DNA of 64,000 bases from Lichenicoccus roseus (GTDB taxonomy: Bacteria; Pseudomonadota; Alphaproteobacteria; Acetobacterales; Acetobacteraceae), in NCBI RefSeq assembly GCF_005844085.1, contig NZ_VCDI01000002.1:682001-746000 (forward strand). Direction: 5' to 3'. The stretch's first letter is position 1; the number at the start of each line of letters is the position of its first letter. Below the pieces are notes generated by a model. That model did no database searches and was not told the DNA's origin. It worked only from the letters and a program-made list of their open reading frames with translations. Shown in pieces: positions 32,066 to 40,785 of this stretch. Made by a program: the position numbers and the translations under genes.

Positions 32066-32744
32066 TGACGGTCTCGCCGCCGATCATGGTCTGGCCATCG
32101 GCGACCAGCGGGGTGACTTCCGGCGGAAGATAGAGGTCGGTGCGGCTGCCGAAGCGGATGATGCCGAAGCGCTCGCCGGTGGCGAGGGTGTCGCCCTCGC
32201 GGATGCTGCAGACGATGCGCCGCGCGATCAGGCCTGCGATCTGCACCACTGCCATGGTGCGGCCATCGACGAGTCGCAGTCCGATCGCGTTGCGCTCGTT
32301 CTCGTCGCTGGCCTTGTCGAGGCTGGCATTGAGGAAGCTGCCCTCGTGATAGGCGATCCGGGTCACCGTGGCGGTGACCGGCATGCGGTTCACGTGGACG
32401 TCGAGCACCGAGAGGAAGATGCCGACGCGCCAGCGCGGCTCGCTGCCGAGACCGAGCTCGGCGGGTGGCGGCACCAGGGCGATCGAGACCACGCGACCGT
32501 CTGCCGGGGCCACCACCGTGCCTTCGCCGGCGGGCGTCACGCGCGCGGGATCGCGGAAGAAATACAGGCAGAAGCCGCTGAACAGCAGCCCGGCGCGGCT
32601 GGCCAGGCGGAAGCCGCGCCAGCCGGTGAGGCGCCGAAGCAGCCAGCCGGCGAGCACGGCGCCGGCACCGGCGGCGAGGAAGGGACGCCCGGCCGGATGC
32701 GGCGGGGCGAGGACGAGCCTGAGGGACTTTATGATCGAGGACAT
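32052..32744 (-). CDS. psd: Phosphatidylserine decarboxylase (short proteobacterial type)
   Basis: 230 aa. A membrane-associated N-terminus (LLFSGFCLYFFRDPARVTP) is followed by APADGRVVSI and FLSVLDVHVNRMP with catalytic Asp and His residues. The self-cleavage site is Gly199-Ser200 in IRFGSRTDLYLP; the serine becomes the pyruvoyl group. This is the archaeal-type/short PSD with a GS site in place of LGST. psd and pssA overlap and form the phosphatidylethanolamine operon. Confidence 0.94.
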   Translation of the reverse strand: MSSIIKSLRLVLAPPHPAGRPFLAAGAGAVLAGWLLRRLTGWRGFRLASRAGLLFSGFCLYFFRDPARVTPAGEGTVVAPADGRVVSIALVPPPAELGLGSEPRWRVGIFLSVLDVHVNRMPVTATVTRIAYHEGSFLNASLDKASDENERNAIGLRLVDGRTMAVVQIAGLIARRIVCSIREGDTLATGERFGIIRFGSRTDLYLPPEVTPLVADGQTMIGGETVIAHL

Positions 32745-32844
32745 GCGGGCCCGTTCATGGGGGGTTCACCATTTGCGGTCAAGCTGCAGGCCGGCGGGGT
32801 CGGCTTGATCGAGCGGATCGTTGGCCAGGAGGTTTCGGCAGGCC

Positions 32845-33336
32845 ATGAGTATGACGCAGACAAGCAGTCCGGCCGCCAGCAGTGCGGACGCCGGTAGTCC
32901 GGCCGCCGCCCTGATGGGCGATCTCGGCTTCTTCGGCTTCGATACGACGGGGCGGCTGCGGCCGAACCCGCCGGATGCGATGCCGATGATGGAGTGCCGC
33001 TGGAGGGGCCGGCGGATCTCGACGAAGTTGCAGGATCTGTCGGACGGCGTCGGCATGATCGCCCTGCGGGCGCAGGTCGGGCGGGTGCCGAGCAGCCTGC
33101 ATTCCGCCGCGGTCCGGCCGGACGCGCTCTCGCTCGCCTCGAACCTGCCGCCGCTGCTACCTCCCGGCTGGACCCTGACCCTGGCCTGCGACCACAGCCT
33201 CTACCTGTACACCGAGCAGGAGGTGCCGATGCCGGCCCTGATCAGCGACCTGCTGGTGCCGATGGTGCAGTTCTGCCTGACCGCCGCGCCGTTCCTGGAC
33301 CTGCTCGACGAGAATGGCCTGGGGCTGGACCGGTAG
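32845..33336 (+). CDS. Hypothetical protein
   Basis: 163 aa from ATG 32845, with GGAGG about 12 bases upstream; ATG 32851 is also possible. After a Ser/Ala-rich N-terminus, the region from residue 75 reads as a compact domain (ALRAQVGRVPSSLHSAAVRP, LTLACDHSLYLYTEQEVPM, LISDLLVPMVQFCLTAAPFLDLLD). No catalytic residues or signal peptide seen. Divergent from psd, convergent with the SDR gene. Function unknown. Confidence 0.65.
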   Translation: MSMTQTSSPAASSADAGSPAAALMGDLGFFGFDTTGRLRPNPPDAMPMMECRWRGRRISTKLQDLSDGVGMIALRAQVGRVPSSLHSAAVRPDALSLASNLPPLLPPGWTLTLACDHSLYLYTEQEVPMPALISDLLVPMVQFCLTAAPFLDLLDENGLGLDR

Positions 33337-33358
33337 CGCGTGAACGAACCCCGCCGGC

Positions 33359-34120
33359 CTACTTCCCCCCGGTGGCATCGAGGAACGTGCCGGTCACGAA
33401 GGACGCCTCCGCGCTCGCCAGCCACAGGATCGCGCGGGCAACCTCCTCGGGCTGGCCGCCGCGTCCCATCGGGATCGAGTGCTTGACGCGGTCGACCCGG
33501 TCGGGCTCCCCGCCGCTTGCATGCATGCCGGTGTAGATGTGCCCCGGCCGGACGCAATTCACGCGTATGCCCTCTCGCGCAACTTCCCTCGCGAAGCCGA
33601 TCGTGAAGGTCTCGAGGGCGCCCTTCGAGGCGGCGTAGTCGACATACTCGCCCGGGCTTCCGAGCCTGGCAGAGGCGGACGATACGTTGACGACGGCGCC
33701 GCCACGGCCGTTGTGACGATACGCCATGCGCCTTGCCGCCTGTTGCGCGCAGAGCATCGGGCCGATCGCATTCACCGCGAAGATCCGCTGCATCCGCGTA
33801 AAGCCGAGATCCTCCAGCCGGGATTGCGGTGCGAGGATCGCGGCGTTGTTCACCAGCACGTCGATGCGGCCGAACACTCGGTCGATCTCGTCGAACAGCC
33901 GGGCGACCTGCACGGGATCGGCGCTGTCGGCGCGCACCGCGAGGGCGCGGCGTCCGCTCGCTTGCACATCGGCCGTCACCGCCGCCGCCGCGCCCTCATC
34001 GGCGACGAAGCTGATCGCGACATCGTAGCCGCGTGCGGCGGCAAGCCGGGCGGTCGCGGCGCCGACGCCACGACCACCCCCGGTGACCAGGATGAGCGGT
34101 GCCTGGATGGCGTTTCCCAT
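33359..34120 (-). CDS. Short-chain dehydrogenase/reductase (glucose dehydrogenase-like)
   Basis: 253 aa. Cofactor motif VTGGGRGVGAATA is at residues 12-24, NNAA at 91-94, the catalytic Ser near 148 (NVSSASA) and YxxxK at 162-166 (YAASK). The Gly-rich N-terminal motif and basic residue after strand 2 fit NADP(H). It probably reduces a carbonyl compound. It begins 11 bp after the MFS gene and the two are divergent from a LysR regulator, so all three likely form one regulated unit. Confidence 0.92.
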   Translation of the reverse strand: MGNAIQAPLILVTGGGRGVGAATARLAAARGYDVAISFVADEGAAAAVTADVQASGRRALAVRADSADPVQVARLFDEIDRVFGRIDVLVNNAAILAPQSRLEDLGFTRMQRIFAVNAIGPMLCAQQAARRMAYRHNGRGGAVVNVSSASARLGSPGEYVDYAASKGALETFTIGFAREVAREGIRVNCVRPGHIYTGMHASGGEPDRVDRVKHSIPMGRGGQPEEVARAILWLASAEASFVTGTFLDATGGK

Positions 34121-34131
34121 CGTGTGGCCTT

Positions 34132-35322
34132 TCAGGCTTTGGAGCGGAGATGTGGCCGCAGCGCCAGCACCAGCGGCACGACCAGGACCGCGGTCGCCGC
34201 GGAGGCCAGGACGCCGATCGTCTGGCTGCTGTGATCCGCGACCGCGCCGTACAAAATCGGCGCGACCCCGCCCGAGCCGATCACGCTGGTGTAGAAGACG
34301 GCAAAGGCGCGGCCGGTATCGCCACCGGACAGTTCGGGCACGGTCCCGTACAGCACCGAGGACGTGCCGTTGAGCACGATGCCGAGCAGCGGCAGCAGCA
34401 CGAGTGTCCAGGTCAGCGGCGTGGCCAGCGTGGCTGCGATCAGCAGGGCCGTCGCGGTCTCGGTCAGCATGACGCTGCCGACCACGCCCAGCCGCTCTCC
34501 AAGCCAGCCGCACGTCGCCTTGCCGAGCGCGCCACCGATGAACAGCAGGGCCAGCGCGATCCCGACCGTCGGCGAGCCGCCGTGCCGCGCATGGATGAGG
34601 AAGGGCAGGAACAGCAGGTAGCCCATGCGGGTCGCGGTATCGAGGCCGCCGATGATGGTGAGGAGGCCGAACCCGCCGCGGCCAGCGCCGGCCACCACGG
34701 CGCCGGCCGGTTTCGTGATGCGGGTCGCCGGGGCCAGCGATGCCAGGATGATCGCGACCGCGACCCCGAACGCCGCCATCAGGCCCAGCACCGGTCGCCA
34801 GGCCAGGATCGGCAGCAGCAGCGCGACACCGGCCGGCAGTATCGCCTTGCCGAGATCGCCGGAAAAATTATACACGCCGAGCGGACGTCGCGCCGATGCA
34901 CCGAAACTGTCGGTGACCAGCATGGAGCCGCGCGGGTGCTGGATGCTCGATCCGATGCCGGCGACGACGAGCCCGATGCAGAGGCCGGCAAACCCCAGTG
35001 GAAGCGCCATCGTCAGCAGGCCGGTCGCCGCGACGACCGTCGAAAGGATCAGGGCAGCGCGTGGCGACAGGCCGCGCAGGGCGCGATCGGCCGGCAGCTG
35101 CAGGCCGCCCATGGTGCCGTAGTAGAGGGCGCGCATGACCGCCAGGCCTGCATAGGACAGGCCGAACTGCGCCTGCCAGACCGGAAGGAAGGCGTAGAGG
35201 CCGTCGGTGTAGCCATCATGCAGCGCGTGGGCGAGGCAGGCGGCGAGCAGGCTGCGTGAACGGCTTGCTTCCGACGAGGTCCCGTCGTCGCCGAGGATGC
35301 GAAGTTGGGCAGCGATGGTCAT
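34132..35322 (-). CDS. MFS transporter (fosmidomycin-resistance-like)
   Basis: 396 aa from ATG 35322, with about 12 TM segments. Recognisable features are AHALHDGYTDGLYAFLPVWQ in TM1, which is the Fsr-type H-x2-x-D pattern, and SIQHPRGSMLVTDSFG between helices. Fsr-like carriers export fosmidomycin or other small anions. The substrate is unknown here. Placed between a coupled SDR gene and a divergent LysR gene. Confidence 0.85.
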   Translation of the reverse strand: MTIAAQLRILGDDGTSSEASRSRSLLAACLAHALHDGYTDGLYAFLPVWQAQFGLSYAGLAVMRALYYGTMGGLQLPADRALRGLSPRAALILSTVVAATGLLTMALPLGFAGLCIGLVVAGIGSSIQHPRGSMLVTDSFGASARRPLGVYNFSGDLGKAILPAGVALLLPILAWRPVLGLMAAFGVAVAIILASLAPATRITKPAGAVVAGAGRGGFGLLTIIGGLDTATRMGYLLFLPFLIHARHGGSPTVGIALALLFIGGALGKATCGWLGERLGVVGSVMLTETATALLIAATLATPLTWTLVLLPLLGIVLNGTSSVLYGTVPELSGGDTGRAFAVFYTSVIGSGGVAPILYGAVADHSSQTIGVLASAATAVLVVPLVLALRPHLRSKA

Positions 35323-35362
35323 GCGTCCAACGGTAGGCAGGCGCCAGCGGTGCAACCAGCCG

Positions 35363-35396
35363 GTGATTGCTCACGATACGGGGCAGCTTTAATCAC
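35363..35396. promoter_or_regulatory. Inverted repeat in the MFS/LysR divergent promoter region
   Basis: GTGATT (35363-35368) and AATCAC (35391-35396) form an inverted pair with 22 bases between arms, within the 80-bp gap separating the MFS gene and the LysR gene. The arrangement is what would be expected of a LysR-family regulator site controlling both promoters. Short arms make chance occurrence possible. Confidence 0.35.
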
Positions 35397-35402
35397 GGGT
35401 CG

Positions 35403-36353
35403 ATGCGCCGGCTGCCCCCTCTCAATGCCTTGCGGGTCTTCGAAGTCGCTGCACGCACGGGCAGCTACGCCGAGGCGGCGGCGCAACTCGGCGTCACCCA
35501 CGGCGCGGTGAGCCGGCAGATCGCGGCTCTCGAGGGCTGGCTCGGACAGCGCCTCTTCACCAGGGAAGGCCGCCGCATGGTCGCGACGCCGATGGCGATC
35601 GCGTTCGCGACCGAGGTCGGCCAGGCGTTCGATCGGCTGGCCGTGGCCGCGGCGGCCTGCGGCCGTCCCGCAACGCGCCGGATCCTGCGCGTCAGCGCGC
35701 CGACCAGTTTCGCGATCCGCTGGCTGATCCCCCGCCTCGATCGCTTCCAGGCCGACCATCCGAACGTCGAGATCGCGGTCACCACGGTCACGACCATCAT
35801 CGAGCAGGTGCGTGGCGACGTCGACGTGGCGATCCGCCGTGGTGTCGCGGGGCCGGCCTGGCCCGGCCGTCGGGTCGTTCCGGTGCTGGATGATATCGAT
35901 ACGCTGATCATGAGCCCGGGCCTGTTCGCACGCCGGCCGATCCTGCAGCCTGCCGACATCGATGCCCATGTGTGGCTTGCGAGCGAGACCCGCGCCGGCG
36001 ACTGGCCCGACTGGCTGGAGGCGGCCGGCTTGCGCAGCCTGGCCGGGCACTCCCGCCAGATCTACGATCACTTCTTCGTAACGCGACAGGCGGTGGAGGA
36101 CGGGCTCGGCATCGGTATCGGGCCGCTCCCGTTGCTGGGGGCCGATATGGATTCTGGCCGGCTGATGACGCCGTTGCCGCACATCCGGGTTCCACGACAG
36201 GGCTACGTCGCGATCATCCCGGAACATTTCGATGCCGCCGGTGTCGCGGCGGGGTTCGTCGACTGGCTGGCTGGAGAAGGCCTCAGACCGCCTGCACCAG
36301 CACCCGCCGCCGCGCACGCTTCGCCGTCGGCAGCGCGGCGTAGACGTCCTTGA
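35403..36353 (+). CDS. LysR-family transcriptional regulator (GcvA-like)
   Basis: 316 aa from ATG 35403. The winged helix-turn-helix is at residues 5-62 (LNALRVFEVAARTGSYAEAAAQLGVTHGAVSRQIAALE), and the effector domain follows from about 90. The PPLNALRVFEVAAR opening is typical of GcvA/AmpR-like members. It probably regulates the divergent MFS-SDR pair. Its 3' end overlaps the convergent methyltransferase gene by 71 bp, and the last 25 residues are Ala/Pro/Arg-rich and unlikely to be functional. Confidence 0.93.
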   Translation: MRRLPPLNALRVFEVAARTGSYAEAAAQLGVTHGAVSRQIAALEGWLGQRLFTREGRRMVATPMAIAFATEVGQAFDRLAVAAAACGRPATRRILRVSAPTSFAIRWLIPRLDRFQADHPNVEIAVTTVTTIIEQVRGDVDVAIRRGVAGPAWPGRRVVPVLDDIDTLIMSPGLFARRPILQPADIDAHVWLASETRAGDWPDWLEAAGLRSLAGHSRQIYDHFFVTRQAVEDGLGIGIGPLPLLGADMDSGRLMTPLPHIRVPRQGYVAIIPEHFDAAGVAAGFVDWLAGEGLRPPAPAPAAAHASPSAARRRRP

Positions 36354-36981
36354 CCGCCTCGACCAGCAGCACGCCCGGCAGTTGCGGCGCCATCCTCGCC
36401 CCGGTGCGCTCGGCCAGACGGCCAAGGCGCAGGACCGGCCGGAGATCGACGGGCGGCATCCAGAGAGCCCCCGCGTTGCGCTCGACCCGGAACAGCGACT
36501 GCGCCAGCAGCCGGTCGATCTGTCCGCGCGACCAGGGCGCCCCCTGACCGAACGGCGTGCTCTCCCGGTGCGCCCACAGGCCACGCCGGTTCGGCACCAT
36601 CAGGATCACGCGGCCGTCGTCCTTCAGCACCTGCCAGACCATGCGCAGCAGGCGAGGGGCGCTGACGGCGGTCTCGAGGGCATGGCAGAGCAGGATGCGG
36701 TCGAAGCTCAGGTCGGGAAACGGCAGGCCCTGCTCGTCGACGATGCACGTGGCCGAGGCGAGCGCCTGGGTGTCGGCCAGCGCCCGTGTCTCGGCGGCGA
36801 TGCAGATCCTGGCATCGTCCTGCCAGAGCGACAGGAACGGTTGTGCGTGGCCAAGCCCGAGGACGTTGAGCCGGGCGAGGTCGGGCCAGAGTTCGCCAAG
36901 CTGGCGCCGGAGCAGCCGGGCCGCCACGCGTCCGCCGCGGCTGGCGTAGAATTCCGTCATCGCGCGGAAATCGTCACTCAT
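36283..36981 (-). CDS. Class I SAM-dependent methyltransferase-like protein
   Basis: 232 aa from ATG 36981. Typical elements are NVLGLGHAQPFL (motif I position, though the usual G-x-G-x-G is changed to LGLGHA), LPFPDLSFDRILLCHALETA (motif IV) and VLKDDGRVILMVPNRRGLWA. This is the conserved protein found divergent from gloB in many alphaproteobacteria. Methyl acceptor unknown. The 3' end overlaps the LysR gene. Confidence 0.8.
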   Translation of the reverse strand: MSDDFRAMTEFYASRGGRVAARLLRRQLGELWPDLARLNVLGLGHAQPFLSLWQDDARICIAAETRALADTQALASATCIVDEQGLPFPDLSFDRILLCHALETAVSAPRLLRMVWQVLKDDGRVILMVPNRRGLWAHRESTPFGQGAPWSRGQIDRLLAQSLFRVERNAGALWMPPVDLRPVLRLGRLAERTGARMAPQLPGVLLVEAVKDVYAALPTAKRARRRVLVQAV

Positions 36982-37003
36982 GCCGGGGATCCAGATGAAG
37001 GCC

Positions 37004-37042
37004 GGAGCATGACCCGATTGATCATGCTCTGCTTGTCGTTTG
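37004..37042 (+). repeat. Dispersed hairpin repeat, copy 2
   Basis: GGAGCATGA (37004-37012) and TCATGCTCT (37022-37030) form an imperfect stem and are followed by GCTTGTCGTTTG (37031-37042), identical to the tail of the copy at 6596-6634. The loop differs and one stem pair is lost. It lies between the divergent methyltransferase and gloB genes. Confidence 0.75.
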
Positions 37043-37183
37043 CCAGGTCGGCTTGATGAAGACCGGTGCCGGACAAAAGCTGGCGCTGATCCGGCCGCTG
37101 CACAAGGCGTCGGGATCAGGCCGGTGGTGGCATGCCCGGCCGCTTCGCTGTATCTGCCTGCCAGACGGAACAGGAGGAAGAGC

Positions 37184-37921
37184 GTGGCGCTGAACATCCG
37201 GGCGATCCCGATCCTTTCGGACAACTACGCCTGGTTGCTGCGCGATGCCGCGAGCGACGAGTTCGCCATCGTCGATCCCGCCGAACTCGATCCGGTGATG
37301 AAGGCCATCGAGGCAGAGCGCGAGGCAGGCGGCAGGCCGGCGATGATCCTGCTCACCCACCATCACTCCGACCATATCGACGCGGCGGAAGCGGTCCGCG
37401 AGCGCACCGGAATGGCGATCGTCGGCGCCACCGCCGACCGCCGTCGTCTGCCCCGGCTCGACCGTGAGGTTGCCGAAGGCGACACGCTGGCTTTGGGGGA
37501 GAGTGTCGCGCAGATCATCGAGACACCCGGCCATACGCGCGGCCACATCTCGTATTTCTTTGCCGCGACGCCGGCGTTGTTCTGTGGCGACACGCTGTTC
37601 AGTCTCGGCTGCGGGCGGCTGCTCGAGGGCAGCCCGGCCGAGATGTTCGACAGCCTCCGCCGTCTGGCGACCCTGCCGCCGCAGACGCTGGTCTGCTGCG
37701 GTCACGAGTACACCGAGGCGAATGCCCGCTTCGCACTCGCCGCCCTGCCGGACGACCGGGTGGTTGCGGAACGGGCGGCCGAGGTTTTCGCCCTGCGCCG
37801 GAACCATGCCGCGACATTGCCGGTGCAGCTGGGACTGGAACTGTCGACCAACCCGTTCCTGCGCTCGCCGGATCTTGCGGACTTCACCCGGCTGCGGCGC
37901 TGGAAGGACAGCTTCCGGTAG
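37184..37921 (+). CDS. gloB: Hydroxyacylglutathione hydrolase (glyoxalase II)
   Basis: 245 aa from GTG 37184, preceded by a strong AGGAGGAAG. The metallo-beta-lactamase motif THHHSDHIDA holds the dinuclear metal ligands; ETPGHTRGHISY, FCGDTLFSLGCGRL and CGHEYTEANARFA complete the site. The C-terminal substrate domain has TNPFLR. It hydrolyses S-lactoylglutathione in methylglyoxal detoxification. An upstream ATG frame is non-conserved and was rejected. Confidence 0.95.
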   Translation: MALNIRAIPILSDNYAWLLRDAASDEFAIVDPAELDPVMKAIEAEREAGGRPAMILLTHHHSDHIDAAEAVRERTGMAIVGATADRRRLPRLDREVAEGDTLALGESVAQIIETPGHTRGHISYFFAATPALFCGDTLFSLGCGRLLEGSPAEMFDSLRRLATLPPQTLVCCGHEYTEANARFALAALPDDRVVAERAAEVFALRRNHAATLPVQLGLELSTNPFLRSPDLADFTRLRRWKDSFR

Positions 37922-37927
37922 AGGCTG

Positions 37928-37949
37928 CCGCCGCGGCTGGCCGCGGCGG
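37928..37949. terminator. Bidirectional hairpin between gloB and the alcohol dehydrogenase gene
   Basis: CCGCCGCGG (37928-37936) pairs perfectly with CCGCGGCGG (37941-37949) around a CTGG loop. The two flanking genes converge here. No T-run. Confidence 0.6.
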
Positions 37950-37958
37950 TAGGACCGA

Positions 37959-39011
37959 TCAGGCGGCCAGCGTCGCCATGTCGATCACGAAGCGGTACTT
38001 CACGTCGCTGCGCAGCATCCGCTCGTAGGCCTCGTCGATCTGGTCCATCCGGATCATCTCGATGTCCGAGGTGATGCCGTGCTCGCCGCAGAAATCCAGC
38101 ATCTCCTGGGTCTCGGCGATGCCGCCGATCAGCGATCCGGCGAAATTGCGGCGCGGCACGATCAGGCTGAAGACCTGCAGGGCGAGCGGCTTCTCCGGGG
38201 CGCCGACCTGCACCAGCGTGCCGTCGCGCCGGAGCAGGGCCAGGTAGCTGTTGATGTCGTGGTCGGCTGCCACCGCATCGATGATCAGGTCGAGGCTGCC
38301 GGCGACCGCCTTCATTGCCTCCTTGTCCTTCGACACCACGACATGCTGCGCGCCCAGGCGCCTGCCGTCCTCGACCTTGTTCTGCGAGGTGGTGAACAGC
38401 GTGACGTCGGCGCCCATGGCGACGGCGAGCTTGACGGCCATGTGGCCGAGGCCGCCCAGGCCGACGACGCCCACCTTGGTCCCCGGGCCGGCCCGCCAGT
38501 GGCGCAGCGGCGAATAGGTGGTGATGCCGGCGCAGAGCAGCGGCGCCACCGCTGCCAGCTCGAGGTTCTCGGGGATACGCAGAACGAAGGACTGGTCCAC
38601 GGTCACCGCGCGGCTGTAGCCGCCATAGGTGCGCAGGCCAGCGGTCTTGCGATCGGGGTCGTTGTAGGTGCCGGTGAAGCCTTTCTCGCAATACTGCTCG
38701 AGGCCTTCCCGGCAGCTCGCGCAGTTGCGGCAGCTATCGACCATGCAGCCGACGCCGGCGAGGTCACCAGCGCTGAAGCGGGTCACGTTGGCGCCCACCC
38801 TGGTCACCCTGCCGACGATCTCGTGCCCCGGCACCACCGGGAAGACGCTGTTGGACCACTCGTTGCGAGCCATGTGCAGGTCGGAATGGCAGACGCCGCA
38901 GTACAGGATCTCGATCTGGACGTCGTCGGCATCGGGGTCGCGGCGCTCGAAGCGGAACGGCGACAGGGGCTTGTCGGCGGCGTGGCTTGCATAGCCGGTG
39001 CAATCGAACAT
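37959..39011 (-). CDS. Zinc-dependent alcohol dehydrogenase (YahK/cinnamyl-alcohol dehydrogenase type)
   Basis: 350 aa. Catalytic zinc ligands are in YCGVCHSDLH and GHEIVGRV; the structural zinc loop CRNCASCREGLEQYC has four cysteines. The coenzyme motif is GLGGLGHMAVKLA. The group prefers NADPH and reduces a range of aldehydes to alcohols. Stands alone on the minus strand. The substrate is not readable. Confidence 0.93.
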   Translation of the reverse strand: MFDCTGYASHAADKPLSPFRFERRDPDADDVQIEILYCGVCHSDLHMARNEWSNSVFPVVPGHEIVGRVTRVGANVTRFSAGDLAGVGCMVDSCRNCASCREGLEQYCEKGFTGTYNDPDRKTAGLRTYGGYSRAVTVDQSFVLRIPENLELAAVAPLLCAGITTYSPLRHWRAGPGTKVGVVGLGGLGHMAVKLAVAMGADVTLFTTSQNKVEDGRRLGAQHVVVSKDKEAMKAVAGSLDLIIDAVAADHDINSYLALLRRDGTLVQVGAPEKPLALQVFSLIVPRRNFAGSLIGGIAETQEMLDFCGEHGITSDIEMIRMDQIDEAYERMLRSDVKYRFVIDMATLAA

Positions 39012-39223
39012 GAACTCTCCAGTTTAGGGGCGACACCCTAGATGCGACGGCCCTCCGCCCTGGACAAGGCGTGACGATGCATCCCGCCGGCATCGACGGG
39101 GCTTGGGCCGCCGCCCGATTGGGTGATATGCAACCGCGCACTGGGACGATCGGCTGCCTCCCGTGCTAGCTACGGGGTTTCGGGTCGCAGCAGACCGAAG
39201 TGGATCCCGGATGGGAGGACGTC

Positions 39224-39895
39224 TTGTCGGAAGAGGATCGCCCGCTGCAGCCGGTCGTAGTGAAGAAATACGCCAACCGGCGACTCTACGACACCGAGAG
39301 CTCGATCTACATCACGCTCGATACCCTGGCCGACATGGTCAGGCGCGGACGGGATTTCGTCGTCTATGACGCCAAGACCGGCGACGACATCACACGCGCG
39401 GTGCTGACGCAGATCATCATGGAAGAGGAGACCAAGGGTCGCAACATGTTGCCGACCTCGTTCCTCCGCCAGTTGATCGGCTTATACGGCGACAGTCTGC
39501 AGGGCCTGGTGCCGGCCTATCTCGAGCGCATGATGCAGCAGTTCTCGGCCGAACAGCAGGCAGCGTCGGAGGCTGTCGTGCAGCCCCTGGCGCAGCCCGC
39601 CCGCCCGGCCTTGCCAAGCCGGGACGAGGCCGTCCAGCCAGGGATTGCCGTACTCGAACGGACGACGAACCTCTACAAGCCCTTCCACCGGCCCGGACCT
39701 GATACGGCCGCCGTATCGCAGACGGCAACGGCGGAGACGGCGGCCGCCGTCGAGCTCGATCCGGCCGAGGCACTCGCGGAGAACCTGTTGCTGCGACAGG
39801 AGGTGGCACGACTCCGGCGGGAGCTGGCGGAGGCCTCCGCTGCTCTGCCGGAGCAGCCGATCCGTAGCCTGGTCCGGGGCGGCGCCCGGCACTGA
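39224..39895 (+). CDS. phaR: Polyhydroxyalkanoate synthesis repressor PhaR
   Basis: 223 aa from TTG 39224, which has GGGAGG five bases upstream; a GTG at 39200 would add eight residues. The DNA-binding domain has VVVKKYANRRLYDTESSIYITLDTLADMV, followed by the PHB-accumulation regulatory domain with LRQLIGLYGDSLQ and YLERMM. The C-terminal half is Pro/Ala-rich with a short coiled coil. PhaR binds PHB and represses phasin genes. No pha synthase gene is in the window. Confidence 0.93.
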   Translation: MSEEDRPLQPVVVKKYANRRLYDTESSIYITLDTLADMVRRGRDFVVYDAKTGDDITRAVLTQIIMEEETKGRNMLPTSFLRQLIGLYGDSLQGLVPAYLERMMQQFSAEQQAASEAVVQPLAQPARPALPSRDEAVQPGIAVLERTTNLYKPFHRPGPDTAAVSQTATAETAAAVELDPAEALAENLLLRQEVARLRRELAEASAALPEQPIRSLVRGGARH

Positions 39896-40101
39896 CGCGA
39901 TGCCTGGATCCCCTGGTGTCGCTGCCCGGCCGTCGCTCGCAACCTTACGAAGTGTGACAGCCACTTCACAATCCGCCACCACGGCGCGGTGCATGCTTGA
40001 TCCGGCGGCGCCTTTCGCTCACGTCTGACGCCGCTGCCACGGCAGGCTCGACCGGGATACCCGCCGGCCGGCTGCCGAAGCGGCGCCGGGAGAGTGGCGG
40101 C

Positions 40102-40785
40102 ATGGCGACCCAGGACGGGGTGAATACAGACTGGCTCCCGCAGCCGTCGCGGCGTGGAGTCCTGCAGGGGGGCGCCGCCACCCTGGCAGCCGGCGCTGTC
40201 CTCGGGGTTGGCGGGCCTGCCGGGGCGGATGCTCCGGCTTCGACCCGGGGACCGGCGGCTGCGCCCGGGATGGCCATTCCGGTGGAACTGATCGTCAACG
40301 GCACCCGGCACGCGCTTCAGCTCGATCCACGGGTCACCTTGCTGGATGCCCTGCGCGAGCATCTGCTGCTGACCGGGAGCAAGAAGGGTTGCGACCACGG
40401 CCAGTGCGGCGCCTGCACCGTGCTGCTGAACGGCCATCGGATCAATTCCTGCCTCTCCCTCGCCGTGATGCACGACGGCGAGCACATCACCACCATCGAG
40501 GGCCTCGGTGAGCCCGACGCGTTGCATCCGATGCAGGCCGCCTTCGTGAAGCACGACGGTTTCCAGTGCGGCTACTGCACGCCGGGCCAGATCTGCTCGG
40601 CGGTGGCGATGCTGACCGAACTGCATGCGGGCATGCCGAGCCATGTCAGCGCCGATCTGCAGGAGACGCGCCAGGGCCTGACCGATGCCGAGCTGCGCGA
40701 ACGCATGAGCGGCAACATCTGCCGGTGCTCCGCCTACCCGAACATCGTGGCCGCGATCCGCGACGCCAGTGGACAGGTCGCATGA
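40102..40785 (+). CDS. paoA: Periplasmic aldehyde oxidoreductase, [2Fe-2S] subunit
   Basis: 227 aa from ATG 40102. A twin-arginine signal (SRRGVLQGGAATLAAGA, residues 16-32) marks Tat export. The plant-type [2Fe-2S] cluster is at Cys97, 102, 105 and 117 (GCDHGQCGACTVLLNG). The second cluster is in the helical domain with CGYCTPGQ and CRCSAYPNI. It is the electron-transfer subunit of a PaoABC-type molybdenum hydroxylase. It overlaps paoB by 4 bp. Confidence 0.93.
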   Translation: MATQDGVNTDWLPQPSRRGVLQGGAATLAAGAVLGVGGPAGADAPASTRGPAAAPGMAIPVELIVNGTRHALQLDPRVTLLDALREHLLLTGSKKGCDHGQCGACTVLLNGHRINSCLSLAVMHDGEHITTIEGLGEPDALHPMQAAFVKHDGFQCGYCTPGQICSAVAMLTELHAGMPSHVSADLQETRQGLTDAELRERMSGNICRCSAYPNIVAAIRDASGQVA

